Below are positions 16,223-22,376 of a stretch of 64,000 nucleotides of DNA, piece by piece. Origin of the DNA: DRYM01 sp964564025. GTDB taxonomy: Archaea > Thermoproteota > Thermoprotei_A > EX4484-217-1. Numbering within the stretch: position 1 is the first letter of the stretch; every line of letters begins with the position of its first letter. The stretch spans positions 1 to 64,000 of the forward strand of contig CAZLZO010000002.1 of NCBI GenBank assembly GCA_964564025.1, read 5' to 3'. Made by a program: the position numbers and the translations under genes. The notes beneath the pieces were generated by a model, which worked only from the letters and a program-made list of their open reading frames with translations, ran no database searches and had not been told where the DNA came from.

Positions 16223-16954
16223 ATTAGAGTCAATATTAGGCTTTTTGCCATATACAGAGATATTGTAGGCTCAGAGAGAATCACTGTAGATCTTCCGGGA
16301 AACTCTACGGTAAAGAATCTTTTAGAGTTTCTTATAAGAAAATACCCGGAAATAGCTAACTATATTGATGAAAGTGAACCTGAAGAACCAATAATAATTT
16401 TAGTTAATGGTGAACCCGCTAATCAAAATACTAAGTTAAATGATGGTGATGAAGTTTTCCTGTTCCCACCAGCATCAGGTGGTTCGCCTGAAGGAGTGAT
16501 TATTGAGGATGACATTGATATTGAGAAAGTAATTAATGAACTTAAAAAAACACCTGAATTTGAAAGAGCAGGCGCACTAGTGATTTTTATAGGTTTTGTT
16601 AAGGGGGACTTAGGTAATAATGTTAGGGTTCACGAGTTAATATACGAAGCTTATAAACCCTATGCTGAAACTAAACTAAACCAATTAGCCAAGGAATACT
16701 CTAAAAAACCAAGTGTTATTGATGTGAAAATATATCATAAAATCTCGTCACTTAAACCTAAGGAAACTACAGTTTACATTTTCGTAGCTGCTGTAGACAG
16801 AAACACAGCCTTTAACGTTGCAAAGGAGGTTCTAGAAAAAGTAAAGCATGAAACACCTATCTGGAAGCTTGAGAGAAGAAATGATGGTGAATACTGGGTT
16901 TTGGGTGATGGAAAAAGAGTTCCCAGACCTAAGTTAATTAGGGAATCTCAATAA
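16223..16954 (+). CDS. moaDE: Fused MoaD-MoaE molybdopterin synthase, probable ATT start
   Basis: 243 aa in one frame. Residues 1-87 are MoaD, a ubiquitin-like sulfur carrier (IRVNIRLFAIYRDIVG ... VFLFPPASGG) ending in Gly86-Gly87. Residues 95-243 are MoaE, the catalytic half (AGALVIFIGFVKG, LIYEAYKPYAE, KHETPIWKLERR, DGEYWVLG). There is no ATG, GTG or TTG at the MoaD start and the frame is closed by a stop at 16208-16210. GAGGTGA (16209-16215) sits 7 bases before ATT 16223, so ATT is the best start. An internal GTG at 16496 could make MoaE alone, but its purine tract directly abuts it. The sulfur carrier needs a free GG end, so cleavage after Gly87 seems required. Confidence 0.85.
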   Translation: MRVNIRLFAIYRDIVGSERITVDLPGNSTVKNLLEFLIRKYPEIANYIDESEPEEPIIILVNGEPANQNTKLNDGDEVFLFPPASGGSPEGVIIEDDIDIEKVINELKKTPEFERAGALVIFIGFVKGDLGNNVRVHELIYEAYKPYAETKLNQLAKEYSKKPSVIDVKIYHKISSLKPKETTVYIFVAAVDRNTAFNVAKEVLEKVKHETPIWKLERRNDGEYWVLGDGKRVPRPKLIRESQ

Positions 16955-17363
16955 TTTCGACTTCACATAAATCATCGTCTTTAATAATGTAAGCCACAAT
17001 TGCTTTATCATGCTTACTGATTATAACCCAAGGTATCCCCCATAACCTCATGAATTTCAAGTCTCTACTAGATGGTTTTGTAGATGACATGTGCGAATGA
17101 AATAAACCGACAATATCCATAGATTTTTTCGCATGCTTCATTATCTCAAAATACATTTCTTTAGGATCCATAGTAAAACTTAATGGCGAATTGTTTAAGT
17201 TCTTTATAAATGAGCATTCTTTAACTATGAACTCCTTCCCCTTTCTTCTTTCACCAAATAAAATGCCGCAGATCTCTATGTTTTCACTTTCTACTTTACT
17301 AAGAATCTTACGTATTACTTCTTTCTTTACAAGTAATAGTATTTCACATTTCTTCCTTCCCAT
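16938..17363 (-). CDS. JAMM/MPN+ metallopeptidase (desampylase-like)
   Basis: 141 aa with all JAMM ligands: Glu30 (IEICGILFG), His89 and His91 (LFHSHM) and Asp101 in PSSRDL. The family removes ubiquitin or ubiquitin-like proteins; archaeal members (HvJAMM1, PfJAMM1) cut after the GG of SAMP/MoaD-type modifiers and can cut linear fusions. The gene is convergent with moaDE and overlaps its end by 17 bp. That neighbour carries an internal GG at the MoaD-MoaE joint, an obvious candidate substrate; the pairing is inference. Cytoplasmic, no signal. Confidence 0.88.
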   Translation of the reverse strand: MGRKKCEILLLVKKEVIRKILSKVESENIEICGILFGERRKGKEFIVKECSFIKNLNNSPLSFTMDPKEMYFEIMKHAKKSMDIVGLFHSHMSSTKPSSRDLKFMRLWGIPWVIISKHDKAIVAYIIKDDDLCEVEIIEIP

Positions 17364-17456
17364 AATACAGCCCTAAGTTATGTTGGCATCGTTAGAAAAT
17401 ATGTACAAAACTATTTAATAGAGTTATGAAAGAGAAGTTAAGGGTAACAATGTAAG

Positions 17457-18695
17457 GTGTTTGATATCTTGAGTGTAGTTAAGGAAAACGTTTATTTGAA
17501 ATGTGTAAACTGTGGTGCAATTTACCCTCCAAACCCTAAAACATATAAGTGTGCAAAGTGCAATGGCTTACTTTCTGTAGAATATGATTTCTTAAAAACC
17601 GAAATTTCATGGGAGGATTTTAAAGGGAAAGGTGTATGGCGCTATAAGCAACTTCTCCCTCTTTCAGAAACCTTACTTGATTACGTAATAACATTAGGTG
17701 AAGGCAGCACACCACTTATTAGCGTTGAAAATATTTTTGGTTCAAAAAGCTTCTACGTTAAGTTTGAAGGCGCAAACCCTACGGGGAGCTTTAAGGATAG
17801 AGGGATGACGGTTGCAGTTACACTAGCTAAACTTATAGGTTCGACATCAGTTATTGTTGCTTCAACAGGAAACACTGCAGCATCTGTTTCAGCATATGCT
17901 TCACGAGCCAAAATGAAATCCATAATAGTTTTACCTAAGGGAAAAGTTGCTTTAGGTAAACTTGCTCAAGCAATACTTCATGGTGCAGAAATTTTTGAAA
18001 TTGAAGGGAACTTTGATGATGCATTAGAGGTTGTAAAAAAAGTTGTTGAGAAAGAGCCGAAAATATATCCTTTAAACTCCTTTAATCCATGGAGACTTGA
18101 AGGACAAAAGACTATAGCATTTGAAATTGCCGAGGAAATTAACACGCCAGACTGGGTTATTGTACCTGTGGGTAATGCAGGAAATATTTCAGCAATATGG
18201 AAGGGCTTTAAAGAGCTTTACAGATTTAAACTCATAAATAAGCTACCAAAAATGGTGGGCGTTCAATCAGAGGGGGCTTCACCATTAGCTAGAGCATTTG
18301 AACTTGGATTAAGCAAACCTATTTTCACTGATAAGCCTGAAACTATAGCAACTGCTATTAGGATAGGTAAACCTGTCAATTGGCCTAAAGCAATGGCTGC
18401 AGTTAAGGAATCTAAAGGCCTATTTGTTAAAGTTAGTGATAAAGAAATATTTGAAGCAATGGTGAAATTAGGTTCCCTTGAAGGTATTGACTCGGAACCT
18501 GCAGGAGCAGCTAGTGTTGCAGGTTGTTTAAAACTTTTAAAGCAAGGCATTATTAAAAGGAACGATAATGTTGTATGTGTAGTTACTGGTCACGCATTAA
18601 AAGACCCTGAAATCCTATTAAGAATTCAAGCGAAAAGAACAACCATGCTTAAGAACAAAGCTATAGAGATAATTTTGAAAACTACTTCCCATTAA
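17457..18695 (+). CDS. thrC: Threonine synthase
   Basis: 412 aa with a GTG start. An N-terminal zinc-ribbon-like segment (CVNCGAIYPPNPKTYKCAKC) is followed by the fold type II PLP domain: the PLP lysine is in PTGSFKDRGM (about Lys112), the phosphate loop in VPVGNAGNISAIW, and ASTGNTAASVSAYA matches the family. It turns O-phosphohomoserine into threonine. A lone transcription unit. The zinc-ribbon N-terminus is usual for archaeal ThrC. Confidence 0.95.
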   Translation: MFDILSVVKENVYLKCVNCGAIYPPNPKTYKCAKCNGLLSVEYDFLKTEISWEDFKGKGVWRYKQLLPLSETLLDYVITLGEGSTPLISVENIFGSKSFYVKFEGANPTGSFKDRGMTVAVTLAKLIGSTSVIVASTGNTAASVSAYASRAKMKSIIVLPKGKVALGKLAQAILHGAEIFEIEGNFDDALEVVKKVVEKEPKIYPLNSFNPWRLEGQKTIAFEIAEEINTPDWVIVPVGNAGNISAIWKGFKELYRFKLINKLPKMVGVQSEGASPLARAFELGLSKPIFTDKPETIATAIRIGKPVNWPKAMAAVKESKGLFVKVSDKEIFEAMVKLGSLEGIDSEPAGAASVAGCLKLLKQGIIKRNDNVVCVVTGHALKDPEILLRIQAKRTTMLKNKAIEIILKTTSH

Positions 18696-18758
18696 CTCAG
18701 ATTCCACTTTAGTAGTCATGGAAGAATTTTTTATTAAACTTGCCAAAAAGTTTAAAAC

Positions 18759-19010
18759 TTATTTTAGAGCTAAAGCGGTCTCTAAACCTTTTTTCGTTAA
18801 GACATAAATGGGGATGTTAAGGGGATTTCTAGAGTAAGGGCAGATCTTTTTTAGAGAACAGGCTTCACATTTTTCTTTAAAACAATCAATTTTCATAAGA
18901 TACCCTTTTACGATAAGGTTATTTACTACATCTTTTACTTCATTCCGAGTCATGTTTAAGTCTTTAGCTAGCTCCAGCATGGACCATGAGCCTTTAAATA
19001 TTTTCAACAA
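18759..19010 (-). CDS. FeoC-like winged-helix protein with cysteine cluster
   Basis: 83 aa, TTG start forced by an upstream stop. A winged HTH (SMLELAKDLNMTRNEVKDVVNNLIVKGYL) carries a four-cysteine wing, CFKEKCEACSLKKIC, as in FeoC-type regulators that bind zinc or a [4Fe-4S] cluster. FeoC normally works with the iron transporter FeoB, but no feoA or feoB is visible in the window, so it may be a stand-alone redox- or iron-sensing regulator. It follows 19036-19668 by 25 bp and is likely cotranscribed. Confidence 0.75.
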   Translation of the reverse strand: MLKIFKGSWSMLELAKDLNMTRNEVKDVVNNLIVKGYLMKIDCFKEKCEACSLKKICPYSRNPLNIPIYVLTKKGLETALALK

Positions 19011-19035
19011 TACCTTTTTTCAATAGAATTTAAAC

Positions 19036-19668
19036 TCATATGTGTCCCTGCAGATCATTTTTTATTTCTTTCACAACATCTGATATTTCACTTAGTTTTG
19101 GAAGATATTTTACGTTCTTAACTCTAAACGTTATCGTAACTAAGAGCCTATTCAAGTGTTCCCTTGTACTGACGCTATATTTTAACTTATGTGAAGGCTT
19201 TTTCGATGGTTTTCTTTTAACATATTTTTCTAAGAAGAATGTAAATCCCATGCTGGCTGAAGCTAAGTTTAGCTTAATCCACATATCACCTAATTTAAGC
19301 TGTGATTCTGGAAATTCCCGAAACATTATAAAAATTGAGTTGTCATCTATGTCTAAATCTACTTCCTCAAGTACATACATTCCTTTTCCATTAACTTTTT
19401 CGAGAACGTCTTCTTCTAAAGCCCTAATGTTTAATGAATCAAGCATTGTTCTATGAAGCTCTTCTCTAAGCCTCTTAAAATCTACGGTTTTTTCTTCAAC
19501 TATTTTCCTAAGCACAGGTTCGGTTAATGAAAACACCTCCTTAGCAACATCATTTACATTTGCATTAGTAATTTCGGCTAATTTCTCTAAAAGATTTATT
19601 ATTTCCTCTGAAACTTCTAACATTATATACTTCTTCTTGCTTTTCAAGATGCACACATCCCTTTCCAC
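19036..19668 (-). CDS. Protein of unknown function with RHH-like N-terminus
   Basis: 210 aa; MLEVSEEI, about 16 codons in, may be the true start. Residues 17-60 look like a ribbon-helix-helix or short helical dimer module (MLEVSEEIINLLEKLAEITN); the rest is mixed alpha/beta with a conserved-looking patch MWIKLNLASASMGFTFFLEKYVKRKPSKKPSHKLKYSVSTRE (first part around residue 128). No catalytic motif seen. It is first in a probable two-gene unit with the FeoC-like gene. Confidence 0.6.
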   Translation of the reverse strand: MERDVCILKSKKKYIMLEVSEEIINLLEKLAEITNANVNDVAKEVFSLTEPVLRKIVEEKTVDFKRLREELHRTMLDSLNIRALEEDVLEKVNGKGMYVLEEVDLDIDDNSIFIMFREFPESQLKLGDMWIKLNLASASMGFTFFLEKYVKRKPSKKPSHKLKYSVSTREHLNRLLVTITFRVKNVKYLPKLSEISDVVKEIKNDLQGHI

Positions 19669-19733
19669 TATAGCTTAATACAGTATTTATAGTGGGTCAA
19701 GTTTAAAGGTTCTCTGTAAATTATTATACATTC

Positions 19734-19801
19734 AGAAGTGATGACTGTGGCGGGCTTGACCTAAGACTATTAGGGATGAAGACTTAGGAGCCCCCTGATC
19801 T
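19734..19801 (+). ncRNA. Box C/D sRNA candidate 2, with a hairpin in the spacer
   Basis: C box GTGATGA (19738-19744, perfect), 11-nt guide CTGTGGCGGGC, D' TTGA (19756-19759), then a 16-nt spacer that folds as CCTAA-gactat-TTAGG, C' ATGAAGA (19776-19782), 12-nt guide CTTAGGAGCCCC, D box CTGA (19795-19798). AGA and TCT outside the boxes form the closing stem. Archaeal D'-C' spacers are usually 3-5 nt, so the long, self-pairing spacer is unusual. Confidence 0.72.
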
Positions 19802-19823
19802 ATCTTTAAAATGTTATATACTG

Positions 19824-19979
19824 ATGTTTGAAAGCACTATTGAAATATTTTCATTCTATAATTACGAGTTACTTGCTATTCTCTTCAAGTTTAAAGAAAG
19901 AACTTACTCTAACCTCTGTAAAATTTTCTTACTCGTTATGGATTCTAGTGAATTAGCTAAGTTAAAAGTCCCCATGTAA
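19824..19979 (+). CDS. Possible small protein, 51 aa
   Basis: An ATG-to-TAA frame too short for usual cut-offs in a 320-bp stretch without other genes. The product starts MFESTIEIFSFYNYELL and contains a mixed hydrophobic/charged middle. A TATA-like TTATATA lies only 10 bp upstream, too close to serve it, and there is no clear ribosome site. It could be chance in AT-rich DNA. Confidence 0.25.
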   Translation: MFESTIEIFSFYNYELLAILFKFKERTYSNLCKIFLLVMDSSELAKLKVPM

Positions 19980-19993
19980 TGATAATTGTAGTC

Positions 19994-20104
19994 ATGGCTA
20001 AGAAAATGTTGAGTTTTAATGGGAGCATCATGGTTCTAATTACAGCATCTTTACCTCCATTAGAGGCTTATATGAAATATAAGAGAAGAGCTATAAACTT
20101 GTAA
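19994..20104 (+). CDS. Possible very small protein, 36 aa, one hydrophobic segment
   Basis: ATG-to-TAA frame with a basic start (MAKKMLSF), a hydrophobic stretch (SIMVLITASLPPLEAYM) and a basic end (KYKRRAINL), the profile of a small membrane-associated peptide. No ribosome site is visible. Weak support; reported because the region between the sRNA and the TPR gene would otherwise be empty. Confidence 0.25.
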   Translation: MAKKMLSFNGSIMVLITASLPPLEAYMKYKRRAINL

Positions 20105-20136
20105 TGTAACTAAAAAGTTATTTGAAGGAGAGTTTA

Positions 20137-20955
20137 ATGAGCAGTAATATAGTAAATGATCTATTAGCTCTTATTTTAAAGTCCTTAACAAAGGGAGTAG
20201 CTCAGGAAAGCGTAGACGACTTTATTGCGAAAATAAATAGAATTATTGAAAACACGAACTACTCCTGGGTAAAGGTTTTTGCTGCGGAAACACTTGATGA
20301 AGTTTATGGTGGATTAAATGAATTATCAGCTAAGTACTATTACCTTTTTTCACAAGATATCTTAAGGATAATGCAGGCATTGATCATAGCTTGGTTTGAA
20401 GATAAAAGAGGCTTCTTTAGAGAGAATATTAACCCTATAATTTTAGCTGAAGCTATTGAAAGATTTATGATTTCAATTAAAGGGCTTGAAAGCAGCGAAA
20501 CATATACCGTACTAGGTAATGTGTTTAAAAAGATCATTGAGAATTTAGATAAAAAGACATATGGCCGCGTTTGGCATGACTTATGGAGAAAAGCTGAAAA
20601 ACATTATTTAAAAGCTTTAAGCATTAATAGGGGGAATCATGAAGCCCTTGAGGGATTAGGTGATCTTTACTTTATGAAGGAAAATTATGAGAAAGCGCTA
20701 AATTATTACATGCAAGCTGCTATTTTATTCAAAGAGAACCCTAGAATATGGGCAAAAATAGGTTATATTTTCGATAAACAGGGAAGGGTGGATAAAGCAT
20801 TAGAGGCTTATGAAGAATCGTTTAAGCTAGAAAAGAGAAGAGATGTTGCAAAAAGGCTCTATGAAATTTATTTATCCAAAGGTTTAAAAGAGAAAGCAAA
20901 GGACTTAGAGAAATACTTGAGTACTGAAAGTTCTTCTTCAAGTGTTAAAGCATGA
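20137..20955 (+). CDS. TPR-repeat protein
   Basis: 272 aa from ATG 20137, preferred over the in-frame TTG at 20122 because GAAGGAGAG sits just upstream of the ATG. The N-terminal 150 residues are all-helical and unassigned. From about residue 150 at least three TPR units follow (HYLKALSINRGNHEALEGLG, YEKALNYYMQAAILFKENP, DKALEAYEESFKLEKRRD), so it probably holds protein partners together. It overlaps the next, membrane-protein gene by four bases (ATGA), suggesting the two act together. Confidence 0.85.
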   Translation: MSSNIVNDLLALILKSLTKGVAQESVDDFIAKINRIIENTNYSWVKVFAAETLDEVYGGLNELSAKYYYLFSQDILRIMQALIIAWFEDKRGFFRENINPIILAEAIERFMISIKGLESSETYTVLGNVFKKIIENLDKKTYGRVWHDLWRKAEKHYLKALSINRGNHEALEGLGDLYFMKENYEKALNYYMQAAILFKENPRIWAKIGYIFDKQGRVDKALEAYEESFKLEKRRDVAKRLYEIYLSKGLKEKAKDLEKYLSTESSSSSVKA

Positions 20956-21338
20956 GAAAAAAGAATATGAAAAATAGAGTTGAAGGAGGAGTAATTGCTT
21001 TCATAGGTTACATACTCTCTCCATTATCATGGTGGAATGATGTTTTCGTTAACATACCCATATCCTACATTTTATCAAGCCTAACTATTCTCCTTCTTCC
21101 AAGAGACTATTTTCCAATACTTTTCATAATTTATTATAACTTTACTAATGTCCTAGGATTTATATTAATGCATTTAGGGACGGAAAGGGCTATTAAAGGA
21201 GGAGGTATTAATTTGTCTAAGAAAACAGTGGTGAAGTATGTTGTTGTGTCAGTATTTTATACAGCATTGGTCTACATACTTTCAATACTTGGTTTCTTGG
21301 AACCTATACAGGAAATAGTTTCTACGCTAAATTATTAG
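20952..21338 (+). CDS. Small membrane protein, unknown
   Basis: 128 aa with three to four hydrophobic segments (VIAFIGYILSPLSWW, IPISYILSSLTILLL, ILFIIYYNFTNVLGFILM, YVVVSVFYTALVYILSILGF). A basic N-terminus (MRKKNMKNR) suggests it faces the cytoplasm. Start ATG overlaps the TPR gene stop by four bases, so translation is probably coupled. Its 3' end overlaps the convergent gene by 17 bp. Family not recognised. Confidence 0.75.
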   Translation: MRKKNMKNRVEGGVIAFIGYILSPLSWWNDVFVNIPISYILSSLTILLLPRDYFPILFIIYYNFTNVLGFILMHLGTERAIKGGGINLSKKTVVKYVVVSVFYTALVYILSILGFLEPIQEIVSTLNY

Positions 21339-21678
21339 CTGTAAAATGCTTAACGAGAAGAGGGTAATATTTAATGAGTTTAAGAGCGGCCTCGCTATTT
21401 ACCTTGTGTAGTTCATTGAGAATAAGCCAGGCTTCTCTAATTTTATTGTCAAAGAATTTTATTATGAAAATGTCAACATTACGCTTACTTACATCTAATA
21501 ATTTCTTCATAGTTTCTTCATGAACGTCTTTTTCGTAAATCAGTAATGCCGTATTGGCGGAATACTCTGTTTCAGAACTTTTACCGATAATTCTTTCCAC
21601 TTTATGGACAGCTTCCTCTAAGGTAATTTCTTCGAAATTTAGTGTTATTAGTGTTAGGTGAATAAATGTTCTTAACAT
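21322..21678 (-). CDS. Small protein of unknown function
   Basis: 118 aa, mixed alpha/beta (FIHLTLITLNFEEITLEEAV; SANTALLIYEKDVHEETMKKLL; VDIFIIKFFDNKIREAWLIL). I do not recognise the family. It lies immediately after the YdjM-like gene (one shared base), indicating an operon with that membrane protein. No metal or catalytic motif is evident. Confidence 0.65.
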   Translation of the reverse strand: MLRTFIHLTLITLNFEEITLEEAVHKVERIIGKSSETEYSANTALLIYEKDVHEETMKKLLDVSKRNVDIFIIKFFDNKIREAWLILNELHKVNSEAALKLIKYYPLLVKHFTANNLA

Positions 21679-22130
21679 TAAATGCCACCCTTAAATATTA
21701 TGTAAATGTAAGTTAGAGAGAAAAAAACACCCATTAGTGAAACTACATAGTTAAGGTAAGGATTATCGTATCTTTCCTTGAGAAAACTTATTCTTCGCGT
21801 TGTAAAGGGCCATAAAAATGCGACACCAGTTTTAGTTAAAGTATCCAATAGGATATGTGTAAAAAACCCTATGGTGAAGCTTAAGATCGATACTTCAACG
21901 TATTCTCCAATATTAATAAAGAACTTTAATATGAAAAATAAAACAGCTGTTGCAATAGTTAATGCGAAAACATTATGTAGAAATACTCTATGTCTAAATC
22001 TTATATCCATATCGGGAAATACGCTACCTAATGCTGAGAAGAATATTGCAAAAACCATCTTTTCTATTGATGGTGTTAAGAGAAAAAGAGCCGAACCTAT
22101 TCCGAAAATTACATGAGTAATTCTTTTCAA
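21678..22130 (-). CDS. YdjM/DUF457-like membrane metal-dependent hydrolase
   Basis: 150 aa with four predicted membrane helices. The His/Asp pattern of the YdjM (DUF457) family is present: RITHVIFGIG at the N-terminus, SVFPDMDIRFRHRVFLHNVF, and FFTHILLDTLTKTGVAFLWPF. The family is annotated as membrane-bound metal-dependent hydrolases, with function largely unproved. Start is TTG, because a stop lies upstream in frame. Confidence 0.8.
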   Translation of the reverse strand: MKRITHVIFGIGSALFLLTPSIEKMVFAIFFSALGSVFPDMDIRFRHRVFLHNVFALTIATAVLFFILKFFINIGEYVEVSILSFTIGFFTHILLDTLTKTGVAFLWPFTTRRISFLKERYDNPYLNYVVSLMGVFFSLTYIYIIFKGGI

Positions 22131-22165
22131 TATGCATCATCTTAATCTTTATAGTCTTTTGTGTT

Positions 22166-22233
22166 AATGCCTCGGGACGCGGCCTCTTTTAATCACCAAC
22201 TTTCATTTTTCATGCCAGGCATTCCTCATCGGC
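22166..22233 (-). ncRNA. Possible structured RNA or degenerate box C/D sRNA
   Basis: On the minus strand: GCC, a C-like box ATGAGGA (22229-22223), a 7-bp inverted repeat AATGCCT/AGGCATT (22223-22217 and 22172-22166), a possible C' GTGATTA, a GC-rich stretch and a D-like box CCGA (22175-22172) closed by GGC. It stands out as a GC-rich patch in an AT-rich 246-bp gap. The D' box is not convincing, so identity is uncertain. It could be part of the leader of the YdjM-like gene. Confidence 0.25.
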
Positions 22234-22376
22234 TAATATTTTGCTTAGTTCTAGATGGAAAATAAAGGTTACCTATTAACAGTGAATTACCTTAATAGTG
22301 GAGTGAACAAGTAAAAATATTTTAGGAAACTAGACTATGTCATCTTAAGAGGAAAGTTTAGTTAGGCTGTTTATTT

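Noticed and set aside
16496..16954. A stand-alone MoaE gene starting at GTG 16496.
   Set aside because: MoaD is in the same frame with no stop between, and the purine stretch directly abuts the GTG, leaving no proper spacing for a ribosome site.
19824..20104. Treating the two small frames as firm genes.
   Set aside because: No ribosome sites and AT-rich DNA gives such frames by chance; kept only as low-confidence entries.
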